A DNA stretch of 64,000 nucleotides, taken from Flectonema sp. DT1601 (taxonomy: Eukaryota; Euglenozoa; Diplonemea; Diplonemida; Diplonemidae). Location: assembly GCA_964019425.1 (NCBI GenBank), contig OZ025802.1, positions 868,001 to 932,000 on the forward strand, in the 5' to 3' direction. Under the pieces are notes generated by a model. That model saw nothing but the letters and a program-made list of their open reading frames with translations. It was not told the origin of the DNA and did no database searches. Position 1 is the first letter of the stretch. The number at the start of each line of letters is the position of its first letter. Positions 32,801-44,800 of the stretch are shown in pieces. The translations under genes were made by a program, and so were the position numbers.

Positions 32801-35800
32801 GTACGAGTGCGAGTGGGTGCCGAACACCCAGGAGTGCATTGAGAAGCCTTGCGTGCAGCTGACGGACTCGGGGAGCTGCGCGGCGGACGCGCAGTGCGAG
32901 TGGGACTCGGCGTGCGACAAGGATGTGTGCATCAAGAAGGTGTGCCAGCACGTGGCGATGGACCAGTGTGAACTGGACACGCTCTGCGCGTGGGTGGGGA
33001 GCGCGTGCCAGCGCAGGACTTGTGGAAACCTCGTCGACGAGAAGTGCTGCGTTGAGGACGAGCAATGCTTCTGGGACGTGTCTGCCGCACCGGGAGTTTG
33101 CAGAAAGGAGCCGTGTTTGGACTACAGTGCGGATACTTGCAACGACTACAAGAATTGCCTGTACGACAGCGGGTCCTCGAGTTGCCTGCCGAAGGACTGC
33201 AGCAAACACGACCAGTGCGGTTGTGGAAGTGACGCCGACTGCTTCTGGGTGCAGGCAGTTCAATCGTGTATCCCACAGATCTACGGGCAGTGCCCGACGA
33301 TGGACATCGTTTTGTTGATCGACGGTGGTGTGTCGATGAAGAGCACCTTCGGACGTCATCCGGTTGGGTTCTACGCGTTGACGAACGTTCTCAGGGATTG
33401 GATGATGACGCTCCCACTGAACGGGGAGTCGGCGAACGTTGGGGTGAACTCGGTTCCGGACACGGAGCAGGCGCGTTTGGCGATCGTGCAGTTTGCCGGT
33501 AGCACTGTGTTCGACAAGCCTGGGAACGACGGACAATTCCGAGTGTCATCAGTTGGTACTGGGGGAAGACTCTCTGGAATGAGATCCGAATTGATGGCCG
33601 ATTTCAAGGACCACGAGGACAACTTCATGGGGGCAAACGCAGCTCTGCAGCCAACTCCAACGAAGACCTACTTGTTGGGTGGTTTGAACAAGGCGGTCAG
33701 CATCTTCAAGACTTCACCGGTTGTTCGGATGAAGGTCTTGATCGTGATCACCGATGACGAACTCGATGACAAGGACATGTACCAGACGGCGCGTGCTGAG
33801 TTGGCGCAGATGAACGTGCAGATCTTCGGAGCGGTCGTGCGTGGATTCGATGCCAGCGGACCATCGGACCAAAATGCCGAGAGCACCCTCCGCAAGGTGA
33901 CGACCGAGTCGCAGCTTGAGCACACGGTGAACGTTCAGATTGATGGTTTGGAGGCGGTGTTGAAGAGCATCTGCGACCCATCGCTGAACTGGGGTAAGGA
34001 CATTACGAAGTACAAGGTTGTGAAGGAGAGGCAACCTTGCCAGCTGTACCACGACAAGACCAAGTGTAACAAGGACGCTGGGTGCACCTGGTACGATGAC
34101 ACCCTGAGCTGTGGAGACTCGCTGTGCCTGACTCACTGCAAGTCGAGCAACTGCACTGCCGACCGGGGGAACCTGTGCGTCTGGAACGCGACGACTGGAT
34201 GCGAGAAGGAGAAGGTGTGCGACTTCAGCGCAGCCGAATGCGCGAACCACCCGGAGTGCGGTTTTGACGGGAAGAACTGCGTTGCGAAGACGTGTGACCA
34301 CGAAAACGAACAGGGATGCCTGGCTGATCCAGACACCTGCGTGTGGAACAACTTGCAAAAGTCTTGCGGAGGGGTGCCTTGTGTGTACGACGCGGCTGAC
34401 GAGTGCAACAAGGACGTGAACTGCACCTGGAATGCGACGGGACTGAAGTGCGAGGTGGACAGGTGTCGCTGGACGACGAAGGGTGAGTGCGAGTCTGACG
34501 TGTTCTGTGAGTGGAAGAACCGCCGAAACCAGCCGGAGGAGTGTGTGCAGAAGATCTGCGTTGAGCACGCGGACGAAAACTCGTGCAGGAGAGACGAGAA
34601 CTGCGAGTGGGACACTTCGATCGCCCCGGGGATCTGTACCGAGACGTACTGCAGGACGATCTGTGGGGACTCTTGTACCTCGACGGAAAGGATTGCCTGC
34701 AATGCCGATGAAAGGTGCATGTCGAGGGACAACAACGGAACGACGAACTGCGTGAACATGAACTGCGACGAGTTGGATGCGTGCGCTTGCCACGGCGACC
34801 TTGCGTGCTTCTACCTGGCGGACGAACAGGCGTGCGTCAACAAGAAGTACGGAGCGTGCCCGACGATGGACATCGTTTTGGTAATCGACGGGTCGGGTTC
34901 GATGAGCAACTCGTTCGGTAGACATCCTCACGGATTCGACGCGATGATCTCTGGGCTTTCTGAGTGGATCGCGACCCTGCCGCTGAGCGGGGAGTCTGCG
35001 AGCGTGGTGAACCCGGCGCCGGACACTCGCAAGATGAGGGTCGGTGTGGTTCAGTTCAGCGGACGAGTTGAGGCGGGTTCGGTTGTCGATGCGGCGCTGA
35101 AGCCACCCGCGGGAGTCGGTTCGAGCGGGAGAATCACGGGAGCTCTGCAGGAGCTGAAGGATGATCTCGAGTGGCACAGCTCCAACTACGCTGCGAAGGG
35201 AACGTACGTCGCGGAAGCTCTTGGGGTGGCGGCGACGATGTTCAAGAACACGCCGGTTGGCGCGAAGAGAGCGGTGATCATCATCACCGATGGGAAGCTT
35301 CAAGACACGCCTGCTGAGATGACGCCGAGAAGGTCGGCTTTGGAGACCCTGGGGGCGCAGGTCTTCGGTATCGTCGTGAGGAGGTTCCCATCGCAGACCG
35401 ACGTGGACAGGGATGCCGAGGCGGCGCTGAGGCCGATCACATCCGCTCCGCAGAGCGATCACTTCGTGAACCTGGACATGGATGACTTGGTTTCCCAGGA
35501 CGGTCCGCTGACGAAGTTGTGTGATCCAAATTCCGCATGGGGAAAGAACATCGCTTTGTCGACGGTCGGAGGAGGACTGCACCAGCCGTGTGCGTTGTAC
35601 GCGAAGAAGCCAGGTTGCGTTGCGGATGCGGGATGTGCTTGGGGAGACCACACACTGACGTGCTCGGACACCCCGTGCATCCTTCACTGCAACAGCACCG
35701 CCTGCGACGACGATGTCGAGAATGCGTGCAGGTGGGACGCGGCTACTTCGAGTTGCTACAAGAAGGACGTTTGCAACGAGCCGACCGAGCCGTTGTGCAT

Positions 35801-38800
35801 CTTGAGCAAGGATGACTGCGAGTGGGTTGACAACAGACAGCCTCCGTGCCAGACTCGTGTCTGCAGCCACACCGACGAGATCGGTTGCCTGGCTGACGTT
35901 GTGGGTTGCAAGTGGTCTGACATCACGAAGAAGTGTACGGTCGTTCCTTGCCAAGCAACCGTTCAGTCTGAATGCGTTGGAGGCTGTGAGTGGAACGCCA
36001 CCGACGACACCTGCGTTGTGAAGAACTGCCTGTACACCCAGGAACAGGAGTGCAAGGACGACGTTCTCTGCGCGTGGTTCCCTGTCAACAACACCTGTGC
36101 TGAGCGTCCGTGTGCCAAGTACTTGTCTGAGAAGCAGTGTGACGAGCAGCTGCTGTGCAAGTGGGACGTCACGGCGCCACCGGGCAGTTGCCAGACTCCG
36201 TACTGCTCGAGGTTCAACAAGGAGAAGTGTGATGCCGAGCCGGGATGCATTTACAAGACGGGGCTCGTTGTTCCGGGATACCAATCGCCTGTCGACGTTT
36301 GTGTCGAGAAGAACTGCCGCGACATTCCGAACCCGTGTGCGTGCCAGGCGGATCCAGAATGCTACTGGGCGATCCACAACGGAGTTGGAGTGTGTGAGGA
36401 AGAGAAGTTCGGTCAGTGTCCAACACTTGACATCGTTTTGGTGTTGGATGGTTCTGGATCGATGTCGCAGTCGTTCGGACGTCATCCTCACGGATTCTAC
36501 GCGATGATGGAGATGTTGAAGACTTGGGCCCAGTCGTTGCCGTTGAGCGGAGAAGACGCGACTGTCGGAATCAACTCTGCGTTGACTGGAGCTGTTCGTC
36601 TCGGAGTTATCCAATTCAGTGGAAACCCAACGATGCTGTCACCTCAGGGAGTAGTGGTCGGGTCGAGCCAGAGGGTTCCACCTGGAGTCGGAACTGGTGG
36701 TCGTCTGTCTGGAGACCTTACCCAGGTGTCGACCGACTTGTTGTGGCAGGAGAACCACTACTTGGCGGAGAGCACTTACATCGAGGAAGCGCTCGTCGCA
36801 TCGCTCGACTTGTTCAGCGGATCTCCGCTCGACGGCAGGAAGAAGGTGTTGATAATCATCACTGATGGAGAGCTCAAGGACGCGGACAGGCTGACTGTTT
36901 CCCGTTCAAAGTTGAACCAGGCTGGAGTGATCGTGTTTGGAGCGGTCATCAGAAGGTCGGCTGCGGCCACTCCGACGGATGCTGCTGCCGAGGCGGCGCT
37001 TCTTCCGATTGTGAGCGAACCGAAGGACGGTCACTTTGCGAACTTGATCGTCGATGAGCTGCCGTTGGAGGTTCTGGACACGCTCTGCGACCGCAACGGA
37101 AGATGGGGTAAGTACGTCGTCGACAACGGAGCTGGAAGGCAGCCTTGCCAGTACTACGAATCGCAGTCACCGTGCAACAGAGACAAGGGATGCGTGTGGC
37201 ACGACAGCACATTGTCGTGTGGTAACACCCCTTGCTTCGAGCACTGTGACGAGCAGGTGTGCAATGCCGACACGGTTGAGAAGTGTCAGTGGGACAACAC
37301 GCTCGGGCTGTGCTTCAGAATCCCTGTTTGCGACTTCGACATGGAGCAGCAATGTACTGCGGACCCTTACTGCGCTTGGGATGCGGTCAAGAACTGCACT
37401 GAGATCCCATGCAAGCACGAATCCGAGGACAGTTGTTTGAGTGATCCAAAGGGATGCATCTACGATTCGATCAAGAGAACTTGCTTGCCTGACCCATGTA
37501 AGGACAAGCCTGAGCTGGCGTGCTCCCTTCTGTCGCCTCAGTGTGTGTGGGACACTGCTGCGCTGGTTTGCAAGAAGGAGGAGTGCAACAACTGCGGTGT
37601 CGACCACCAGTGCTGCAACGACTACGCGAAGATCTGCGAATGGAACTCGACTGTCTCGAGCTGCCAGCAGAAGAAGTGCGTGGAGCACGTTACGGAGTTG
37701 GAATGCGCCAACGACAACGCGTGTGAATGGGAAGGAGCGATCTCACCGGGCCACTGTACCCGTACTTACTGTGACAGGTACTCGAACACCACTGAGTGTG
37801 GACTTGACGACAAGTGCAAGTGGGATTTCGGATCGTGCATCAAGGCTGGATGCACCAAGCACACCGAGTCCGGATCGCATTGTGATTGCAATGCGGATGC
37901 CGAGTGCTTCTGGCACGACAGCACCTGCGTGGACATCAACTTCGGAGCTTGTCCAACGATGGACATCGTGATCCTCCTTGATGGTTCGACTTCGATGGGA
38001 GAGGACTTTGGCACCCACCCTCACGGATTCTATGCCGTGTTGGAAATGGTGAACGACTGGATCATTAACCAGCTTCCGTTGGCCAATTCACTGGGTCGCT
38101 ACGGAAAGGCACCAAGGTATGCTGAGGGCCTCGCCCGTGTTGGGTTCGTGCAGTTCTCGGGAGACTCGGCGCTTCTCGAACCGAACAAGCCGTTCACGCA
38201 GTCGGCAATCTTGTCGATCACCGACACCAGAGGAGGACTGACGGGATACACACCGGAGATCACTCGGGACTTGGACTGGCACCAGAAGAACTTTGCCGGC
38301 AAGGGTACGTACATCGCGGAGTCCCTGAAGAAGGCGGCCACGATCTTGTCGACGAACCCGACCAAGAGCGGTAAGAAGTTGGTGATCATCATTTCAGACG
38401 GGAAGTTTGAGGACGATCCAATTTACATCACGAAGGGAGTCGATGCCCTGAAGGCGGTTGACGCTTACGTGTTGGGTGTCGTGGTGAGAAAGTTGATAAT
38501 CCACACGAAGGTCGACCTCGATGCGGAGGCTTCGCTGAAGTCGATCTCCGACTACGTTGCGAACTTCCGTTTGGACGATGTGAAGGATGGACTGTTCAAG
38601 AAGCTGTGCAGCCCTGAGACTGTTTGGGGGAAGCACTTGGTCTCCGTTGACAGCAACTCTCACGTTCCGTGCGGATTCCACGCGATCTCTGACACTTGCA
38701 ACAAGGACACCGGATGCGGTTGGGATGATTCTTTGACGATCTGCGTTGACAGTCCTTGTCTGTCAATCTGTGACCAGCCTAGTTGCCTGAAGGCCGTTGC

Positions 38801-41800
38801 TGACCAATGCGTGTGGGATGGAAGCGAGAAGACTTGCAACAAGATCAGCGTCTGCGGTCACGGTAGCGAGATTGACTGCAACAACGACCCGTCTTGTGTG
38901 TGGGATGTGACGACTGACAACTGCATCATCACACCGTGTGACCACCACACGGAGGGAGCATGCGACAAGGATCCGGTGGGCTGTGAGTGGGATTCGAAGA
39001 AGGAAAAGTGTTCGACGAAGAAGTGCACGTACACGGGGTCGGCGAACTGCACTGCGGACACCACGTGCATGTGGGACCAGTCGAGTTCGAGTTGCACCGT
39101 GAAGCTGTGCCAGCACACTTCGTACTCGGCGTGTGACGAAGACACACGTTGTAAATGGAAGAACACGACCAAGACCTGTGAGCAGAAACCTTGCCTCGAG
39201 CACGTCGAGGAATCCGCGTGTGGCGCTGATTCTGAGTGCGAGTGGGACATCAGCGCGTCGCCTGCATTCTGCAAGCCAACCGAGTGTTCGAGATGGAAGA
39301 CCGAGACGTCGTGCACCCTCGACACTGGCTGTACTTGGGGAGGACCAGTGTCGTCGTCGAGTTCGTCGTCTTCAGCCAAGCAGTGCGTGAAGAAGAACTG
39401 TGATGTGTACGGATCGGATTCCTGCAGCTGCAGATCTGACCCCCACTGTTACTGGCAACCTGAATCCAACGAGTGCGTTGGTGTCGACTTCGGTGCCTGT
39501 CCGGGTATGGACATCGTCGTTGGGTTCTCTGGCCACGAAAAGATGATGGAAACGTACGGCAGATACCCGCACGGATACTCTGGTCTGCTGGAGATCCTCG
39601 CAACGTGGTCGAAGGCTCTTCCGCTCAACAAGGACAGCCACATCGTCGCTGCCGACAAGGCTCTCATGACGGGGATGAGACTCGGGTACATGCAGTACAG
39701 TCTTTCACCACTGACCGGTGACGAGACTACCGCCGTGCGGGGAGTTGGTGCCGAGGGACAGCTGACGGGGAAGATTGCCGAAGCCCTCGGAGACGTCGAC
39801 TACTTCAAGAGCCACCACCTCTCTGGGCACACCAACTTGGTAGGACCTTCGTTGGGTTTGGTACTCAACATGTTCAAGAGATCTCCAGCTGGTAGAAAGA
39901 AGATGTTGATCTTGTTTACGGGTCCTGCCATCGACGATTCCGACAGAGTTGCTGATGTTCGTCGTTCACTTGACAGTCTCGGAGTTCAGGTGTTCACGAT
40001 CGCATTGAGAAAGTCACCGATGAAGACCGCTGAGGAAATCTCCGCTGAGCCGTCGGTCAGCGGACTGGCATCGGTTGACGTGCACGACCACTTTGTTTCT
40101 CTCCAGTTGAGTGAAATTGAGGATCAGTTGGCTGACATGTGCTCACCTTCCTCGGACTGGGGTAAGGCCATCTTGGAATTCAGTGAGAAGCACTCGAAGA
40201 AGACCAATCCAAAGACTCGTTCATGTCCGTACTACCAACTTCCATATGAATGCAAGGCTGACCCTGGATGTATGTGGTCTGAGTCGGTTCTTAACTGCAT
40301 CACTTCACCTTGTCTCCTGCATGAGTGCAACGAGGCTGCCTGCAACGCTGATACTGACCACCACTGTAAGTGGGACTCCAGCAGCAAGGCTTGTTTCAAG
40401 GACCCGCCATGTCCGGCCACCACTCCGCAAACTTGCGATGCTGTTGGAGGATGCAAGTGGAACGCCGCCAAGCAGAAGTGTTACGAGAAGCTTTGCAGCC
40501 ACACGTCGGAGCCAAGTTGCTTGTACGACCCTGCGGGTTGTGAATGGGACAGTGCGACTGACAAGTGCACTGTGAAGCCGTGCCAGCACACTACCAACTC
40601 CACCTGTCTCAATGATGAGGAATGCTTGTGGATTGAGGGTCCGTCGTCGTTTATTTGTGAGAAGAAGCATTGCACTGGAAAGTCACCGGCGGTCGTCTGC
40701 GAGGTGGACAAGCGTTGCGAGTGGGACACCTCAAAATCCACCTGTGAATACAAGAAGTGTCAGGGATACTTGGATGAGGTTTCTTGTGACCATGACTACG
40801 AGTGTCACTGGGACGTTGCGGCATCACCTGCGAAGTGTGACATCAAATACTGTCTGCGTTTTGAGACCGAAGGCACCTGCAACACAGAACCGGAGTTCCA
40901 GTGTGAGTGGAGTTCAAATGACGGAAAGTGTAAGGATAAGAACTGCGATGACCTTACCAAGAACCCGTGCAAGTGTGGCTCTGAACACGGATGCTTCTGG
41001 GACGATGGGTCTTCCACCTGCGTGACTTCCAGTTACGGAGCCTGTCCAACGATGGACATCATTGTGGCTTTCGATGGTTCGGATGTGATTACGGGATCAT
41101 TCGGACGTCATCCAAATGGATTCTACGGTCTGTTGGAAACACTGAGAGACTGGGAGAAGACTCTGCCTCTCGGAACTGTGAAGCTCGGGTTTGTTCAGTT
41201 TGCTGGTCCGAAGTCGGCTCAGAGCTCGATTCCGGGAGTAGGAACGGGAGGTAAGACCAGTGCCAGCAGTAAAGATATTTCTGATGATCTTGATTGGCAC
41301 GAGGCTCACAGAATAAAGGGTTCGAGTGAAGCTCACATTGCCGATGCTTTGGATCTCGCTCAGAGGATGTTTGCGTTGAACAAGGATCCAGGACACAAGA
41401 AGGTCTTACTTGTGATCTCATCTGCTAAGATTGTTGACATCGGTACCAACTTGGTGGAGGCGGAGAAGAAGTTGAAGGGTGATGGTGTGAAGACCTTTGG
41501 AGTAACACTCCGTCCACAAACGGCATTGTTGAAGGATGACCAGGAAGTTCAATCGAGTATGTCATCCATCGTGTATGATTCCAGCTACCTTGTTAATGTG
41601 AAGCTCGATGATTTGAAGTACAAGGTTCTCCAGTCCCTTTGTGATGCGCATTCGTCGTTTGGAAAGAAGATCACGAGCCTCACCGTGGCGAAGCCTGAGA
41701 ACCCGTGCCATACATACCTGGAGAAGTTGCGTTGCAACGTCGACATCGCTTGCAGATGGAATGCCGAACAGGCGCAGTGCGCTGACTCTGCTTGCCTGAG

Positions 41801-44800
41801 TCACTGCTCGGAGCTCAACTGTGTCAACGACTACAGCAGTCTGTGCAAATGGGACGCGGGGAGAAACATGTGCTACAAGCAGAGGTTGTGCAACCACGAG
41901 TCGCTTGTTTCGTGCAGCAGGGATCCTGGTTGTAAGTGGGTGTCTTCCTCTGGGGATTCACCGATGTGTGTGGAGAAGTCTTGCCAGTACGACAACGAGG
42001 ACGGTTGCAATGACGACAAGGAGGGATGCGAGTGGCACGGTACCGACGAGCATTGCTACCCAAGAGAATGTACTTACACGTCGAAGGGTGCGTGTAGCAA
42101 GGATCCACACTGTGCTTGGGACAGTTTGTTGGAAGACGAGAAGGTTCCTTGGAAGGCGTGCATTGAGGTGCCTTGCGTGACGACGACTGACTTCGTGAAG
42201 TGTATTTCGGACTACAGGTGCAAGTTCAACCCAGCTGCCACTCAACAGTGCGAGAGGAGGCAGTGCGTCGACCACCCTGATGAGGTTGAGTGTGGTGAAT
42301 ATCCAAACTGCTACTGGAACACCAAGGCGTCACCGGTGTCGTGTTCCTTGAAGAAGTGCCCTGCTTACGAAGATGACCAGGCTGGATGTCAGGGAGACGA
42401 TGAGTGCTTGTGGGTGAACAGCAAGTGTGTTGAGAAGATCTGCAAGTTGATGGACAGGTGCGACTGTTCCAAAGAGAAGGGATGCTTCTGGGACACTCGT
42501 AATGCTGGAGGTGCCGTGGTTGCACATGGCGCTGACACGGATGGAAGATGTGTCGAAACCGAGTTCGGAGGTTGCCCAGAGATGGATGTGGTGGTACTGA
42601 TGGATGGGTCGGGATCGATGTCAAACCACTTTGGACATCACCCTCACGGATACTACGCGATGTTGGAAGCTCTCAGGGATTGGGTTCGTGCTATTCCACT
42701 CACCGGTGAGCGTGCCACTACTCAGGGAGCCAACTCGACAGCGCCAAATGGAGGAATCAGAGTCGGTTTGATCCAATTCTCCAAGTCTGATGAGGCATTG
42801 AGGACGCCAACCAATGTTGGAACTGGTGGAAGACTGTCGGGTGCGATCGATGAGATCCTTGCCGACGTTGGTTGGCATGAGCACCACTTCATGGCGTCTT
42901 CGACTTACATAGAGAAGGCTCTGGAATTCGCTGACAACATGTTCGGAGGGTCCCCACCGAAGCGTAAGAAGATTCTCTTGGTCTTAACGGACGGTAAGAT
43001 CTACGATGCTGGTAAACTGGGAAAGACGAAGGGTTACCTCGGAACAAGAGATGTCGAGATCTTCGGAATTGTGTTGAGAAGGTTCGAAACCAGTACGACG
43101 GTCGACAAGGACGCGGAGGAGACTCTGAAGACGATTGTCACGGCGCCAATTACAGACCACTACATGAACTTGCCGATGGACGACTTCAGCAAGGTGCTTT
43201 CGGGGATCTGCGACCCGACGACGAAGTTTGGTGGTCAGGTGTTGAAGACGGCTGCGTACGAGCTTCCTTGTATGTTCTACGAAGACGTGCGCACTTGTGA
43301 AGGAAGCAGCATATGCACTTGGAACACTTCGAATCTCCACTGCGAGGACAGCACGTGCCACAAGTTCTGTGAGGAATCGAAGTGCACGTCTTACACGGGA
43401 GAAGTTTGTGAGTGGGAGACGACGGGGAAGTACTGCCACAAAAAGTTGCCTTGCGTGTACACGGAGGAACAAACCTGCACAGCTGATGACAAGTGCTACT
43501 GGTACCAGGACGATCAGAAGTGTGGTAAGCAGCCTTGCGTGTCTGAAACGACTGAAGATGCGTGCAGGGCCGACAGGTTTGGTTGTGAATGGGACAGCAG
43601 CACTTCCCTGTGCACAGCTTTCCCATGCAAGTATTCGGTTGCTGCGACTTGTACTGCTGATGCTGAGTGTCAGTGGGACGGTGTGAGTGACATCTGTGTG
43701 CACAAACCATGTTACTACTCGACGGAGGACAAGTGCGTGAAGCACTCATCTGACTGTGAATGGGTTTCAGGAAACTGTCAGATGAAGGTCTGCGTTGAGC
43801 ACATCAGTGAGTTGAATTGCATTAAGGATTCGAACTGTGAATGGGCCACTGATCACGCACCTGGAAGCTGCAACATCAAGGTGTGCCACACGTACGGAGA
43901 CAAGACGAGCTGCGAATCAGCGCAAGCTGTTGCGGACGGATGTGTTTGGGACAAGAACAACAAGTGCGAGTACTCAGTTGATACTTGCAAGACTGTGTTG
44001 GATGACTGCGAGTGCAAGCAAACGATTGGCTGTGCTTGGGAGTCGGAGCCAGGACCAGATGTGATGCCAAGATGCTTCCCATCGATCTACAGCAACTGTG
44101 AAGGAATGGACATGGTCTTCTTGCTCGACGGTTCCTCAGACATGAATGCGCAATTCGGACGCCATCCAAGTGGATACATCGGACTCCTCGAGACGATGGC
44201 TCACTGGATCAAGCAGCTTCCACTTACGGGTGAGTCAGCCAATGTGGACGAGACTGCAGCCCACAAGTCAGGAATGAGAGCAGCGTTTGTTCAATACAAT
44301 GCTAAATCCAGTGCCCTCCGTACTCCAAGTGCTATCGGTGCTGGTGGAAGACTCTCTGGAAGTGAGACGGAGTTGCTGAATGACCTCGACTGGCACACGG
44401 CGAACCAGATCGCCAAGAAGAACACCACTGCGGACTACGAGAAGGACGACCACTACTTGCAACACGCTCTTGATATGGCTGCTAAGATATTGGAAGGTTC
44501 AGCGTACGACAGAAAGAAGGTTGTCATGATCTTTTCTGCTGGCATCATCAGCGACAAGGATTACCTCAGCAAGCCAAAGCTTCTCCTGGACTCCATGCAC
44601 GCCTCGACTTTTGCGGTTGGTATGCGCCGACACGGTGCCTCGACTCACAAGGATGAACTCGTGTTGGATGAGTTGAAGCCAATCGTAACTGCTCCAAAGG
44701 ATGGCCACGCGATGAGCATCTCGTTCGATGACTTGGAGAAGGAAGTCCTGACTCAGATCTGTAACGAGGACAACTTGTTCGGATACTTCTTCGTTGAACA

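Larger units (their letters stand above)
28660..44770 (+). repeat. Super-repeat of eleven vWA plus Cys/Trp units in protein A
   Basis: First-motif positions are spaced 1524-1566 nt apart (about 508-522 residues) over eleven consecutive units. Each unit has a vWA domain of about 220 residues, a CDP-x(2-3)-WG exit, a stereotyped six-Cys stretch, then five to eight Cys/Trp modules ending in CFW and GxCPxxDIV before the next vWA. The regularity points to growth by tandem duplication of a 1.55-kb unit inside one exon. Confidence 0.88.

Noticed and set aside
33714-36614. Antisense open frame of 966 codons, with others at 27135-28736 and 32292-33536
   Set aside because: They lie opposite the gene A exon in the GC-rich patch, where G/C-ending codons remove stops on the other strand. 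The proteins are Arg/Val-rich without domain features.
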